NCBI GenBank assembly: GCA_937864005.1
Contig: CALMIL010000055.1
Span: 1 to 47,736, forward strand
DNA length: 47,736 nt
From: an uncultured Burkholderiales bacterium
Lineage (GTDB): Bacteria > Pseudomonadota > Gammaproteobacteria > Burkholderiales > Burkholderiaceae_C
Reading direction: 5' to 3'
Part shown: positions 17,424-28,182 of the stretch, piece after piece
How positions within the stretch are numbered: position 1 is the stretch's first letter
Layout: every line of letters starts with the position of its first letter
Translations under genes and position numbers: made by a program
The notes under the pieces: generated by a model
The model's input: only the letters and a program-made list of their open reading frames with translations
What the model was told of the DNA's origin: nothing
The model's database searches: none

Positions 17424-18734
17424 TCAGGCGCCGTCGGGCGTCACATCGACCACATCGGCGCTGATCCGGCCGTCGGCGAGCGTGGCGCCGATTCGTTGCC
17501 CCGGCTCGAGTTGCGCCGTCGACGTCAATGCGACGCCATTCGCATCGCTCAGCCAGGCGTAGCCACGCGCCAGCACGCGCCGCGGGTCGAGCGCGTCCAG
17601 CCGCGCGGCATGCGCCGCGAGGCGCTGCCGATGCAGCGAGCGCAGCACGGCGACCGCGCGCCGCAGCCGCATCGCGAACTGGCGTTCGTGCTGGGCGCGC
17701 GCCGCGGCGCTCTGCCGTGCGGCGAGCGCGAGCCGGTGCTGCAGCGTCGCCAGCCGCTGGCGCTCGCGCTGCAGCGCATCGGCCGGCCGCGCGATGCGCA
17801 GCGCGGCGCGGTCCAGGCGCTGACGGCGGTCGTCGAGCGCGCGCTGCACGCGCTGGCGCAGCGTGGCGAAGGCCGACTGCAGCGCGCCCAGGCAGTCGCT
17901 GCGCGACGGCGCAGCGATCTCGGCCGCCGCGGTCGGCGTCGGCGCCCGCAGGTCGGCGGCGAAATCGGCGAGCGTGATATCCGTCTCGTGGCCGACGCCG
18001 CACACGACCGGCAAGCGGCTCGCGACGATCGCGCGCACGACGCGCTCGTCGTTGAAGGCCCACAGATCCTCGAGCGATCCGCCGCCGCGGCAGACGATCA
18101 GCAGTTCGACCTCGGTGCGCCGGTTCGCCTGCTCGATCGCCGCGGCCAGCGCCGGCGGCGCATCGGCACCCTGCACCAGGCTCGGGTAGACGACCAGTTC
18201 GACGTGCGGCGCGCGACGCGCCAATGCGCTGGCGACATCGTGCAGCGCGGCCGCACCGAGCGAGGTGACGACGCCGATGCGGCGCGGATAGGCCGGCAGC
18301 GGCCGTTTGCGCGCCGCCGCGAACAGGCCTTCGGCCTCGAGCCTGGCCTTCAGAAGCAGATACTGCTCGTAGAGCGCGCCGGCACCGCCGCGCTGCATCG
18401 CTTCGACGACGAACTGCAACTCGCCGCGCGGTTCGTAGACGGCAACCCGGCCGCGAACGACGACCGCCTGCCCATCGGCCGGGGCGAAGTCGAGCAGGCC
18501 CGCGGCGCGCCGGAACATCGCGCAGCGAACGAGCGCGGGGCGTCCCTCGGCATCCTTCAGGCTGAAATAGCAGTGGCCGCTCGCGGCGCGCGTGAAGCCC
18601 GAGATCTCGCCCTTCACGGCGCACGCCGCGAAGCGTGCCTCCAGCGCATCGCCGACCGCATGGACGAGCGCGGCGACATCCCAGACCTGACGCTGCGCCG
18701 CCGCAATCGCACCCGGATCAAACGGCCCGGCCAT
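17424..18734 (-). CDS. xseA: Exodeoxyribonuclease VII large subunit
   Basis: A 436-residue nuclease subunit that degrades single-stranded DNA in both directions together with XseB. The N-terminal OB-fold domain (about 15-110) includes [15 protein letters not shown] and [20 protein letters not shown]. The catalytic domain carries [29 protein letters not shown] and [20 protein letters not shown]. The C-terminal third is an Arg/Ala/Gln-rich coiled coil, as is normal for XseA, and ends with the conserved RGYAWLSD. The ATG at 18734 gives the usual length; a longer reading to 18878 adds 48 residues that do not resemble the family. No xseB is in the window. Confidence 0.94.
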   Translation of the reverse strand: MAGPFDPGAIAAAQRQVWDVAALVHAVGDALEARFAACAVKGEISGFTRAASGHCYFSLKDAEGRPALVRCAMFRRAAGLLDFAPADGQAVVVRGRVAVYEPRGELQFVVEAMQRGGAGALYEQYLLLKARLEAEGLFAAARKRPLPAYPRRIGVVTSLGAAALHDVASALARRAPHVELVVYPSLVQGADAPPALAAAIEQANRRTEVELLIVCRGGGSLEDLWAFNDERVVRAIVASRLPVVCGVGHETDITLADFAADLRAPTPTAAAEIAAPSRSDCLGALQSAFATLRQRVQRALDDRRQRLDRAALRIARPADALQRERQRLATLQHRLALAARQSAAARAQHERQFAMRLRRAVAVLRSLHRQRLAAHAARLDALDPRRVLARGYAWLSDANGVALTSTAQLEPGQRIGATLADGRISADVVDVTPDGA

Positions 18735-18927
18735 CGGCAGCGCGAGGATTGGCGCGGGGCGTGAATTCCACAGCCGCGAAATGCAAGGCTCGGCGGCCGA
18801 TTTCCCGGCGCGGTGTCCTGTCAAGCTCCCGCAAGTGATTGATCTGCAATGCCAATTTCGTGCCTCAGTTTTGAGCAATCTGTCGCGGGGCCGATGCTTT
18901 CAGCGCTTGCAGCGTACCGAGGCCCGG

Positions 18928-18948
18928 TTACCCACAATGTTATCCACC
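18928..18948 (+). promoter_or_regulatory. Pair of DnaA-box-like nonamers
   Basis: TTACCCACA (18928-18936) and TTATCCACC (18940-18948) each differ from the DnaA consensus TTATCCACA at a single base and lie in the same orientation twelve bases apart. Tandem near-matches suggest DnaA binding that could tune xseA or exbB transcription. No AT-rich unwinding element or replication gene is nearby, so an origin is unlikely. Confidence 0.35.
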
Positions 18949-19020
18949 GCAGAGGTGAACAGATCGCAGGCCGCCGCCGTGCCTCGCGATGTGAAGGTGT
19001 CGCCGGCCCCAATTCGACGG

Positions 19021-19048
19021 ATGACGGGCCCCGCCTTCGGGCCATAAT
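19021..19048 (+). promoter_or_regulatory. Candidate sigma-70 promoter for the exbB-lpxK operon
   Basis: ATGACG (19021-19026) and CATAAT (19043-19048) with a 16-base spacer. The spacer contains GGCCCC...GGGCC, able to form a small hairpin. It lies about 44 bases before the TTG start of exbB. Confidence 0.4.
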
Positions 19049-19091
19049 CGCGCCTTTCGAGGAAAGCGCGTCGGGCGCTGCGAGGCATCTC

Positions 19092-19730
19092 TTGCTGTCG
19101 ATCATACAAGCCGCCGGCTGGCCGATCTGGCCGCTGCTCCTGTGTTCCGTCATCGCGCTGGCGCTCATCATCGAGCGCGTCTCCAGCCTTCGCACGCAGC
19201 GCGTCGCGCCGCCGCGCCTGGTCGACGAAGTCCTCTCCGTCACGCGCACCAGCCTGCCGGCGGCCGACGTCGTCAACAAGCTCGCCGTCAATTCGGTGCT
19301 CGGCAGCGTGCTCGCCAGCGGCCTGCGCGCCGTGATCGCCGAGCCGCGCATCAGCGAGGTCGCCTTGCGCGACACCTTCGAGTCGTCGGGCCGGGCGGCG
19401 ATCCACAACCTCGAGCGCTATCTCAATTCGATCGGCACCATCGCGTCGGCCGCGCCGCTGCTGGGCCTGCTCGGCACCGTGATCGGCATGATCGAGATCT
19501 TCGGCTCGCAGGCGCCGACCGGCGGCAACAACCCGGCGCTGCTCGCGCACGGCATCTCGGTCGCGCTCTACAACACCGCGTTCGGCCTGATGATCGCGAT
19601 TCCGGCGCTGATGTTCTACCGCTACTTCCGCCGCCGTGTCGACAGCTATGCGCTCGACATGGAGCAGGCCGCCGAGCGCATGGTGCCGCACCTGATGCGC
19701 TTCTCGGTGCCGCGGCCGGCCGTGGCCTGA
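19092..19730 (+). CDS. exbB: ExbB/TolQ-type proton channel protein
   Basis: A 212-residue inner-membrane protein of the MotA/TolQ/ExbB family, forming with ExbD a motor driven by the proton gradient. Three hydrophobic helices are seen: near 10-30 (PIWPLLLCSVIALALIIE), around 113-140 (ASAAPLLGLLGTVIGMI, the family signature) and 155-185 (ALYNTAFGLMIAIPALMFY). There is no ATG before the first helix; TTG 19092 with GAGG seven bases upstream is the best start. It is followed fifteen bases later by exbD and then lpxK, a conserved betaproteobacterial order. Its partner receptor or TonB is not adjacent. Confidence 0.9.
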   Translation: MLSIIQAAGWPIWPLLLCSVIALALIIERVSSLRTQRVAPPRLVDEVLSVTRTSLPAADVVNKLAVNSVLGSVLASGLRAVIAEPRISEVALRDTFESSGRAAIHNLERYLNSIGTIASAAPLLGLLGTVIGMIEIFGSQAPTGGNNPALLAHGISVALYNTAFGLMIAIPALMFYRYFRRRVDSYALDMEQAAERMVPHLMRFSVPRPAVA

Positions 19731-19745
19731 CGCAGCGCGACGCCG

Positions 19746-20183
19746 ATGGCGATGAACTTTCGCCGGCGCGAGCCGGAGGAACCCGAGATCAACCTGATCC
19801 CGTTCATCGACGTGCTGCTCGTCGTGCTGATCTTCCTGATGCTGTCGACGACCTACTCGAAATTCACCGAGCTGCAGGTCACGCTGCCGACGGCGGACGC
19901 CGAAAAGCCGCGCGACAACCCGCACGAGATCATCGTCTCGATCGCCGCCGACGGCCGCTATGCGATCAACCGCCAGCCGGTCGATGGCCGCAACGTCGAT
20001 GCGATCGCGGCCCGGCTCGGCGCCGCGAGCGAAGGCGCGAAGGATGCGATGGTCATCATCTCGGCCGACGCCAACGCAGCGCACCAGAGCGTGATCAACG
20101 TGATGGATGCGGCGCGGCGCGTCGGGCTCGCCCGCCTCACGTTCGCGACCCAGGCGACGGGCAGCGGCGGCGGCGCCCACTGA
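19746..20183 (+). CDS. exbD: ExbD/TolR-type protein
   Basis: A 145-residue partner of the preceding ExbB. A short cytoplasmic N-terminus ([20 protein letters not shown]) leads into one membrane helix, [15 protein letters not shown], whose aspartate (D near residue 20) is the essential proton carrier. The periplasmic domain follows, with the usual [18 protein letters not shown] and the end ...[13 protein letters not shown]. It ends eleven bases before the lpxK start, so the three genes are likely one transcript. Confidence 0.93.
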   Translation: MAMNFRRREPEEPEINLIPFIDVLLVVLIFLMLSTTYSKFTELQVTLPTADAEKPRDNPHEIIVSIAADGRYAINRQPVDGRNVDAIAARLGAASEGAKDAMVIISADANAAHQSVINVMDAARRVGLARLTFATQATGSGGGAH

Positions 20184-20194
20184 GGCAGCGGCGC

Positions 20195-21232
20195 ATGCTC
20201 GCCGTGCTGGCCCGGCGCATCGAGGCGGCGTGGGGCAGGCGCGGCGCGCTGGCCTGGCTGCTCTATCCGCTCTCGCTCGTCTACCGTTTCGTGCTCGCAC
20301 TGCGCCAGGCGGCGGCGCGCGTCGCCGGCTGGCCGGCGGTGCAGCATCTGCCGGTGCCGGTGATCGTCGTCGGCAACCTGGTCGCGGGCGGCGCGGGCAA
20401 GACGCCGACGGTGCTTGCGGTCGTCGAGTTGCTGCGCCGTGCGGGCTGGACGCCGGGTATCGTCTCGCGCGGCTACGGCCGCGACGGCAGCGCGATACTG
20501 GAAGTACAGCCCGATACGCCGGCTCGCTCGTGCGGCGACGAGCCCCTGCTGCTTCGGCTGCGCGCGCGCGCGCCGGTCGTCGTCGGCCGCGACCGGCCGG
20601 CTGCGGCGCGTGCGCTGCTGGCGGCGCATCCGCAAGTCGATATCGTCGTCAGCGACGACGGGCTGCAGCACCGCCGGCTGGCACGCGACGCGCAGCTGAT
20701 CGTCTTCGACGAGCGCGGCGCGGGCAACGGCTGGCTGCTGCCCGCCGGACCGCTGCGCGAGCCGCTCGCCCGCCAGGTGCCTGCGCGCAGCGTCGTGCTC
20801 TACAACGCGGCGCGCACAACGACCGCATGGCCGGGCGAAGCGGCAATACGCTCGCTGCGCGGCACTGCACTGCTTGCCGCATGGCACGCGGGCGAGGCGG
20901 CGACCGAGGCCAATCTCGCCGCGCTGCGCGGGCAGCGCGTGCTTGCCGCGGCGGGCATCGCACGCCCGCAGCGATTCTTCGCGATGCTGCGCGAACAGGG
21001 ACTCGCGATCGACGAACTCGCCCTCCCCGATCACTTCGGCTTCGAGCCGCTGCCCTGGCCGGCGCAGACAGCGGACGTGATCGTGACCGAAAAGGACGCC
21101 GTGAAGCTGGCGCGCGACACGGCGCCGGGCGGCACCCGGGTCTGGGTCGCGACGTTAGACTTCCGGCTCGCGCCGGCGACCGAGGCCGCCCTGCTTGCCC
21201 TGCTGCCGCGGCGCGCCGACAAGGATCGATGA
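20195..21232 (+). CDS. lpxK: Tetraacyldisaccharide 4'-kinase
   Basis: A 345-residue inner-membrane-associated kinase that phosphorylates the lipid A disaccharide at the 4' position. The N-terminal amphipathic/hydrophobic segment ([19 protein letters not shown]) anchors it. The Walker A loop is [13 protein letters not shown], and [15 protein letters not shown] and VTEKDAVKL are further family motifs; the aspartate of SDDG is catalytic. It overlaps the next gene by one base (TGATG). Confidence 0.95.
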   Translation: MLAVLARRIEAAWGRRGALAWLLYPLSLVYRFVLALRQAAARVAGWPAVQHLPVPVIVVGNLVAGGAGKTPTVLAVVELLRRAGWTPGIVSRGYGRDGSAILEVQPDTPARSCGDEPLLLRLRARAPVVVGRDRPAAARALLAAHPQVDIVVSDDGLQHRRLARDAQLIVFDERGAGNGWLLPAGPLREPLARQVPARSVVLYNAARTTTAWPGEAAIRSLRGTALLAAWHAGEAATEANLAALRGQRVLAAAGIARPQRFFAMLREQGLAIDELALPDHFGFEPLPWPAQTADVIVTEKDAVKLARDTAPGGTRVWVATLDFRLAPATEAALLALLPRRADKDR

Positions 21233-21432
21233 TGGATCACCGACTGCTCGAACTCCTGGTGTGCCCGATCTGCAAGGGCCCGCTGGACTACCGGCGCGAG
21301 GCGGGCGAGCTCGTCTGTGCGCCCGACCGCCTCGCGTTTCCGATCCGCGACGGCATGGCCGTGATGCTCGAAAGCGAGGCGCGCGTGCTCTCTTCGTCCG
21401 CCAGCGACAGCGCGCCAGCCGGCCGCACCTGA
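21232..21432 (+). CDS. Trm112 family protein (YcaR-like)
   Basis: A 66-residue small protein. [17 protein letters not shown] is the typical opening of bacterial Trm112/YcaR proteins, which lie between lpxK and kdsB in many proteobacteria. Only the first CxxC pair (CPIC) and one later Cys are present, so zinc binding of the eukaryotic kind is not expected. The start at 21232 puts AAGGA six bases upstream; an ATG three bases earlier is possible. The tail after residue 50 ([13 protein letters not shown]) looks disordered. Its biochemical role is not established. Confidence 0.88.
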   Translation: MDHRLLELLVCPICKGPLDYRREAGELVCAPDRLAFPIRDGMAVMLESEARVLSSSASDSAPAGRT

Positions 21433-22950
<1,518 letters not shown>

Positions 22951-22983
22951 AGCGCCGCGCGATCACCTCGGAGGAAGTACAGC

Positions 22984-23745
22984 ATGGACATCGGCAAGGG
23001 CAAGGTCTTCATCGTCACCGGCGGCGCGTCGGGCCTCGGCGAGGGCACGGCGCGCATGTTCGCCGCGCACGGTGCGACGGTCGTCATCGCCGACCTGCAG
23101 ATCGACAAGGGCGAGGCGCTCGCGCGCGAGATCGGCGGCGCGTTCGTCAAGTGCGACGTGAGCCAGGAGGCCGACGGCCAGGCGGCCGTCGCCAAGGCGG
23201 TCTCGCTCGGCAAGCTGCTGGGGCTCGTCAACTGCGCCGGCATCGCGCCGGCGATGAAGACGGTCGGCAAGGAAGGCGCGCATCCGCTCGCCGTCTTCGC
23301 CAAGGTCGTGACGGTCAACCTCGTCGGCAGCTTCAACATGATCCGGCTCGCGGCCGAGGCGATGAGCAAGAACGAGCCCGAGCCGACCGGCGAGCGCGGC
23401 GTGCTGATCAGCACCGCGAGCGTCGCCGCCTACGACGGCCAGATCGGCCAGGCGGCCTATTCGGCGTCCAAGGGCGGCGTCGTCGGCATGACGCTGCCGA
23501 TCGCGCGCGACCTGGCCCGCAACGGCATCCGCAACATGACGATCGCGCCCGGCATCTTCGGCACGCCGATGCTCTTCACGATGCCCAAGGAGGTGCAGGA
23601 CGCGCTCGCCGCGAGCGTGCCCTTCCCGAGCCGGCTCGGCACGCCGGCCGACTATGCGAAGCTCGTGCACCACATCGTCACAAACGACATGTTGAACGGC
23701 GAGGTGATCCGGCTCGACGGCGCGATCCGGCTCGCGCCGAAGTAG
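22984..23745 (+). CDS. SDR family dehydrogenase (3-hydroxyacyl-CoA dehydrogenase type 2-like)
   Basis: A 253-residue short-chain dehydrogenase. The NAD-binding motif is [10 protein letters not shown] near residues 12-21, DLQ after strand two favours NAD, and the catalytic pair is the Ser of LISTASV and the Y-x-x-x-K of YSASKGG. The [11 protein letters not shown] segment and overall length resemble the HSD17B10/short-chain 3-hydroxyacyl-CoA dehydrogenase group. GGAGGA eight bases before ATG 22984 supports the start. It follows adk by 33 bases. The likely role is beta-oxidation of short or branched acyl-CoA; exact substrate is inferred from similarity only. Confidence 0.88.
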   Translation: MDIGKGKVFIVTGGASGLGEGTARMFAAHGATVVIADLQIDKGEALAREIGGAFVKCDVSQEADGQAAVAKAVSLGKLLGLVNCAGIAPAMKTVGKEGAHPLAVFAKVVTVNLVGSFNMIRLAAEAMSKNEPEPTGERGVLISTASVAAYDGQIGQAAYSASKGGVVGMTLPIARDLARNGIRNMTIAPGIFGTPMLFTMPKEVQDALAASVPFPSRLGTPADYAKLVHHIVTNDMLNGEVIRLDGAIRLAPK

Positions 23746-23761
23746 CGTCTCGCGCGGCCCG

Positions 23762-25588
23762 GTGGCTCGCGGCGTCGCCCTACGCTGGCTGCACGTCGGG
23801 CTGCTCGCCCTGCTGCTGGCCGGCTGCGCGCAGCCGCCCGGGGCGGCCGACGCAGCCGATGCGAGCACAAGCGCCGACCGGCCCGAGATCGCGACGGCGA
23901 TCCGCGCCAAACCGGGCTGGCGCTTCGAACATCAGGCGATCGTCGCCGCCCACCCGCTCGCCGCCGACGCCGGCGCGCAGATCCTGCTCGCAGGCGGCTC
24001 GGCACTCGACGCGGTGATCGCAGCCCAGCTCGTCCTCGGCCTCGTCGAGCCGCAGTCGAGCGGCATCGGCGGCGGCGCGTTCCTGATGCTGGTGGACGGC
24101 CGGACGCTGCAGGCCTGGGACGGCCGCGAGACCGCGCCGGCGGCGGCAACGCCATCGCTCTTTCTCGGCGCGAACGGCAAGCCGCTCGCGTTCACCGACG
24201 CCCTCGTCGGCGGGCGCGCGGTCGGCGCGCCCGGCGTGCTGCGCATGCTCGAGGCGGCGCACCGCACGCACGGCCGGCTGCCGTGGGCAAGGCTGTTCAC
24301 GCCGGCCATCGCGCTCGCCGAGAACGGCTTCCCGATCGGCGCCCGGCTGCACCGGCAACTCGAGACCGACCGCTTTCTGCGCGACGACCCGATCGGGCGC
24401 GACCTGTTCTACGACGCCGCCGGCCACGCGCTCGCCGCCGGCACGATGCTGCGCAACCCGGAATACGCCGCCGTGCTGCGCGACATCGCGGCGCACGGCG
24501 CCGACGCGTTCTACCGCGGCGCGACGGCGCGCGCGATCGTCGCCGCCGTGCAGCATCACCCGCACAACCCGGGACTGCTCGCCGAATCCGACCTCGCCGC
24601 CTACAGCGCGATCCGGCGCGACGCGATGTGCATCGACTGGGGCACGCGGCGCGTCTGCGGCGTGCCGCCGCCGTCGTCGGGCTTCATCGCGATCGCGCAG
24701 ATCCTCGGCATCACGGCGGATGCCGGCGCGCGCCTCGGCACTGTGCCACTCGACAACGGCCTGCCGTCGCCGGCGTTCCTGCACGTCTATGCCGAGGCAT
24801 CGAGGCTCGCGTTCGCCGACCGCAACCGCTACGTCGCCGACCCCGCCTTCGTCGCGCCGCCGGGGGGGAGTTGGGCAAGCCTGATCGCCCCCGCCTACCT
24901 CGCGCAGCGCGCGGCGTTGATCAGCCCGCGCGCGATGGAGGTGGCGCCGCCGGGCGTGCCGCCCGGAGCGAAGGTCGCGTACGCCACCGATATCAGCCCG
25001 GAGGTCCCGTCGACGTCGCAGCTCGCCGCGGTCGACGCGCGCGGCCAGGCGGTCGCGATGACAAGCAGCATCGAGCAGCAGTTCGGCGCGCGCCTGATGG
25101 TCAACCGCGGCCAGGGGCTCGAGGGCGGCTTCCTGCTCAATAACCAGCTCACCGATTTCGCCTTCGTTCCCGAGCACGACGGCCTGCCGGTCGCCAATCG
25201 CGTGCAGCCCGGCAAGCGGCCACGGTCGAGCATGTCGCCGACGCTCGTCTTCGATCGCGAAAGCGGCGCCGTCGTGATGGCGACCGGCTCGGCCGGCGGT
25301 GCGGCGATCATCCACCACACGGCGAAGGCGCTGCTCGGCGCGCGCTGGGGGCTCACGCCGCAGCAGGCTGCCGATCTGCCGAATTTCGGCCCGGTCAATC
25401 CGCGCGGGCCGCTGCTGCTGGAAGCCGAGCGCTTTCCGGCGTCGACCGTCGAAGCGCTCGAAGCCCGCGGCCACGAGATCGCGACGAACAAGCTGCCGAG
25501 CGGCATTCACACGTTGATGCGCGCACCCGACGGCGCCTGGCTGGCCGGTGCCGATCCGCGGCGCGAAGGGGTGGCGCGCGGCGATTGA
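23762..25588 (+). CDS. ggt: Gamma-glutamyltransferase, predicted lipoprotein
   Basis: A 608-residue Ntn-hydrolase precursor. It cleaves the gamma-glutamyl bond of glutathione and related compounds in the periplasm. The N-terminus has a hydrophobic stretch ending LLAGC, so it appears to be lipid-anchored rather than soluble. SSGIGGGAFLML is the conserved large-subunit motif. Self-cleavage is expected before Thr418 in PSTSQLA, leaving the small subunit, with SSMSPTLVF as a further conserved motif. The oxyanion region reads GSAGGAAII instead of the more usual GSPGG. The GTG at 23762, sixteen bases after the SDR stop, is the only start before the signal sequence. Confidence 0.9.
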   Translation: MARGVALRWLHVGLLALLLAGCAQPPGAADAADASTSADRPEIATAIRAKPGWRFEHQAIVAAHPLAADAGAQILLAGGSALDAVIAAQLVLGLVEPQSSGIGGGAFLMLVDGRTLQAWDGRETAPAAATPSLFLGANGKPLAFTDALVGGRAVGAPGVLRMLEAAHRTHGRLPWARLFTPAIALAENGFPIGARLHRQLETDRFLRDDPIGRDLFYDAAGHALAAGTMLRNPEYAAVLRDIAAHGADAFYRGATARAIVAAVQHHPHNPGLLAESDLAAYSAIRRDAMCIDWGTRRVCGVPPPSSGFIAIAQILGITADAGARLGTVPLDNGLPSPAFLHVYAEASRLAFADRNRYVADPAFVAPPGGSWASLIAPAYLAQRAALISPRAMEVAPPGVPPGAKVAYATDISPEVPSTSQLAAVDARGQAVAMTSSIEQQFGARLMVNRGQGLEGGFLLNNQLTDFAFVPEHDGLPVANRVQPGKRPRSSMSPTLVFDRESGAVVMATGSAGGAAIIHHTAKALLGARWGLTPQQAADLPNFGPVNPRGPLLLEAERFPASTVEALEARGHEIATNKLPSGIHTLMRAPDGAWLAGADPRREGVARGD

Positions 25589-25634
25589 ACGTTGCGGCCG
25601 CACCGGATCTCGCCCGCTTGCGAGCGCAATCCCG

Positions 25635-26969
25635 TCAGCGAGTACGCCAGGCGTCGGTCCAGAGTGCGAAGACGGCGTCCAGCCCGCCAAAGGGCGCGGC
25701 GAGCGCTGCCGCCGCTGCGATATCGTTCGCCTCGAGCGCATCGAGCAGCCGCAGATGCGCACCCCAGGGGCCGGCCTTGCTTTCGAGCGCCTGCATCGCG
25801 CTTGGCGGCAGGCACAGGGCCTGTCCGGCGTCGCCCAGGCTGCACTGCAACAGCGTCGGCAGCATCGACGCGAGACCGAGCAGGTACAGGCCGCCGGGAT
25901 TCGGTGCACGCTCGGCACGGCCGAGCGACTCGAGCAGCCGCGCACGCGCGAGTGCGAGCGCCTGCAGCGCCTCGGAGGCGGGGCGCGGCGGCGACATGCG
26001 CACCAGCATCTGCGCGAGCCACTGGTAGAGCTTGTCGCGGCCGAGCACGAGCACGGCCTGCTCGATCGAATCGAGCTCGCGCCCCGGGCTCGCGCCGGCA
26101 CTGTTGAGATAGTGCAGCAGGCGCAGGCACAGCGCGGCATCGGCCTTGATCTCGTCGACGACGGCCGCATTCTGGTCGTCGTGCAGCAGTCGATCGAGCA
26201 GGCGCAGCACGCGCTGCGCCTGCGCCGGCAGCGCCTGCACCTTGGAGGGCGGCTGGACGGCGGCAAGGTTGCACGCCGCCATCAGCACATCGGGCCCGAG
26301 CAGGGCTTCGAGCGTCTCGACGCCCGGCAGGTCGAGGATCACGACCGGCACACCCTTGCAGCGCTCGGTGGCGGCAGCGACGGCAGCGCGCCAGGCTTGC
26401 ACGTCGTCGCGCGCGGCAGGGCTGCGCAGCGGCATGAAATCGGGCTTGCCCGCATCGGCGAGCAGCACCGAGGCGCTTGCCGAAGGGTCCCAGCCGACGC
26501 GCGCGTCGGCGGCACGCAGGCGCTTCGCGGTCGCGACGGCGGCGGGCGCGTCGCCGGCCGGGTCGATGCGCAGCAGAAAGTGCATGCCCGGCCCGAACAT
26601 CTTGTCATCCACGCAGCGGGCGAGCCAGGCAACGGGCAACTCGGCAAGCGCAGCCAACCCCTGCGACGCGCTCAGGCGCATCGCGCCGAGGATATTGTTC
26701 GCATACGCCGCCGCGGCGGCGGCATCCTCGTCGCGGCGCAGGCGGCGCGGATCGAGCGCGCCGGCGTGGAACTCGAAGCCGGCCAGCGTGCCCTGGGCGG
26801 AGACCAGCGGCCGACGCGCACCGACGCCGATCGGCGCCGCCGCCGGTGCGCGCTCGACCATCGGCCTGGCCGGCGCAGCGCTGGAGGCCCTCGTCGCAGG
26901 CTTGGCGATCGGCGCCGCAGGCGCGGCCTGGCCCCGGTGCAGCAGACGGTTCAGCAGACCATTGAACAT
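25635..26969 (-). CDS. HDOD domain protein with degenerate EAL-like N-terminus
   Basis: A 444-residue predicted signalling protein. Residues 1-50 are a Pro/Ala-rich linker. About 50-215 resemble the YuxH-type EAL fold (ARRPLVSAQGTLAGFEFHAG and later HFLLRID, VVILDLPGVETLEALL), but the E-x-L catalytic motif and metal ligands are missing, so c-di-GMP hydrolysis is not expected. About 225-425 form an HDOD domain (IKADAALCLRLLHYLNSAG and EQAVLVLGRDKLYQWLAQML), a non-catalytic relative of HD-GYP. Such proteins usually relay signals in motility or stress circuits. It is convergent with ggt and alone in its transcript. Confidence 0.82.
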   Translation of the reverse strand: MFNGLLNRLLHRGQAAPAAPIAKPATRASSAAPARPMVERAPAAAPIGVGARRPLVSAQGTLAGFEFHAGALDPRRLRRDEDAAAAAAYANNILGAMRLSASQGLAALAELPVAWLARCVDDKMFGPGMHFLLRIDPAGDAPAAVATAKRLRAADARVGWDPSASASVLLADAGKPDFMPLRSPAARDDVQAWRAAVAAATERCKGVPVVILDLPGVETLEALLGPDVLMAACNLAAVQPPSKVQALPAQAQRVLRLLDRLLHDDQNAAVVDEIKADAALCLRLLHYLNSAGASPGRELDSIEQAVLVLGRDKLYQWLAQMLVRMSPPRPASEALQALALARARLLESLGRAERAPNPGGLYLLGLASMLPTLLQCSLGDAGQALCLPPSAMQALESKAGPWGAHLRLLDALEANDIAAAAALAAPFGGLDAVFALWTDAWRTR

Positions 26970-27204
26970 GGCAGCGAGACTAGCCGTCGGACCGCGCGTC
27001 CGGTCACCGGAATTGCGCGTGATTGCCCGTGCAGTCTTTCGCTTGTCGTCGGCCGGGGTTGCGGCCGCTCGAGCGCTGGCTCAGCGCGGCAATCGCCCGC
27101 CTCGGCCGGCACCGCCGCCAGCCGATCGAGGTTCTGCCCGTAGCGCAGCGCTTGCGGCGCCATGCGCGCGCAGGCCCGGGCCTGAGGATGCGGCGGCCGT
27201 CCGT

Positions 27205-27687
27205 TCAGCCGCGCCGGGCCGCCTCGATCCCGGCGACGTCGATCTTCGTCATCTCCATCATGGCGTCGAAGACGCGCCGGGCCGCCGCACGATCGGGGCC
27301 GGTGAACGCTTCGGTCAGAACCGAGGGCGTGATCTGCCACGAGACGCCCCACTTGTCCTTGCACCAGCCGCAGGCGCTCTCCCGGCCACCGTTGTCGACG
27401 ATCGCGTTCCAGTAGCGATCGGTCTCGGCCTGATCGACGGTCGCGACCTGGAACGAAAACGCCTCGCTGTGCTTGAACGCCGGCCCGCCGTTGAGCCCCA
27501 GGCAGGGGATGCCCATGACGCTGAACTCGACGGTCAGCACGTCGCCCTGCTTGCCGGAGGGATAGTCGCTCGGTGCGCGATGCACCGCGCCGACGGACGA
27601 GTCGGGAAAGGTCGCGGCGTAAAAGCGCGCCGCCTCTTCGGCGCCGCCGTCGAACCAGAGGCAGATCGTATTCTTCGCGTAGGCCAT
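27205..27687 (-). CDS. VOC family protein (PhnB-like glyoxalase fold)
   Basis: A 160-residue protein of the vicinal oxygen chelate superfamily. It opens KNTICLWFDGGAEEAARFY, with the 'FYAATFPDSSVG' strand typical of PhnB/3-demethylubiquinone-like members, and contains CLGLNGGPAFKHSEAFSF and WGVSWQITP. These proteins bind a metal at a paired beta-alpha-beta site, but their reactions are mostly unknown. It is the last of three genes with an AHSA1-type and a second PhnB-like gene, the nearest fourteen bases upstream. Confidence 0.85.
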   Translation of the reverse strand: MAYAKNTICLWFDGGAEEAARFYAATFPDSSVGAVHRAPSDYPSGKQGDVLTVEFSVMGIPCLGLNGGPAFKHSEAFSFQVATVDQAETDRYWNAIVDNGGRESACGWCKDKWGVSWQITPSVLTEAFTGPDRAAARRVFDAMMEMTKIDVAGIEAARRG

Positions 27688-27701
27688 CGTTCGCCGTCTC
27701 C

Positions 27702-28148
27702 CTAACCCGCGATGTCCGGCTCGACGAGCGCGGCCAGTTGGGCGAGTGAATCCTGCCAGCCGAGATGGCACATCTCGAGCGGGATCGCCTCGGGGATGCC
27801 GGACTGGGTGATGCTCAATTCGGTGCCGCAGACCACGGCCCGCAGGCGCACCGTCACCTCGAGCGTGCCGGGCAGATTCGGATCGTCGAATTGGTCGGTA
27901 TAGCGGATGAGTTCACCGGGGACGAGTTCGAGGTATTCGCCGTGGAACGAGTGCGCGTTGCCGCTGCCGAAGTTGCGAAACGACATCCTGAACGTCCCGC
28001 CGACGCGGGCGTCGAGGTGATGCACCTCGGCGGTGAAGCCGTGCGGCGGCAGCCACTTGGCCATCGCGCCGGGTTCGGTGAAGGCGCGGTAGAGCTTGTG
28101 CGGCGCGCAGCGCAGCACGCGGTGCAGGCGGACGGTGCGGTCGGACAT
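27702..28148 (-). CDS. SRPBCC/AHSA1-type activator-like protein
   Basis: A 148-residue helix-grip fold protein of the AHSA1/START-like family. The signature CAPHKLYRAFTEPGAMAKWL, followed by GGTFRMSF and GWQDSLAQLAALVE, is typical. The family binds hydrophobic ligands, and the bacterial versions are rarely characterised. GGAG six bases upstream supports ATG 28148. It lies between two PhnB-like VOC genes, a trio that recurs in soil proteobacteria and is often linked with a sigma factor or an ArsR regulator; neither is seen here. Confidence 0.87.
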   Translation of the reverse strand: MSDRTVRLHRVLRCAPHKLYRAFTEPGAMAKWLPPHGFTAEVHHLDARVGGTFRMSFRNFGSGNAHSFHGEYLELVPGELIRYTDQFDDPNLPGTLEVTVRLRAVVCGTELSITQSGIPEAIPLEMCHLGWQDSLAQLAALVEPDIAG

Positions 28149-28182
28149 GGCGGGCTCCGGTGCGGGTCGGAAGATGCAGCGC

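Larger units (their letters stand above)
18735..19091. other. Divergent intergenic region between xseA and exbB
   Basis: No gene is seen in these 357 bases. The region is visibly less GC-rich than its flanks. It holds two DnaA-box-like nonamers (18928-18948) and a candidate promoter for exbB (19021-19048). It presumably also holds the xseA promoter. Confidence 0.5.

Noticed and set aside
18735..18878. N-terminal extension of XseA by 48 residues
   Set aside because: The extra residues are unlike XseA and run through the intergenic region; the ATG at 18734 gives the normal family length.
18928..18948. Replication origin
   Set aside because: Only two imperfect DnaA-like sites, no AT-rich unwinding region and no dnaA, dnaN, rpmH or parAB nearby.
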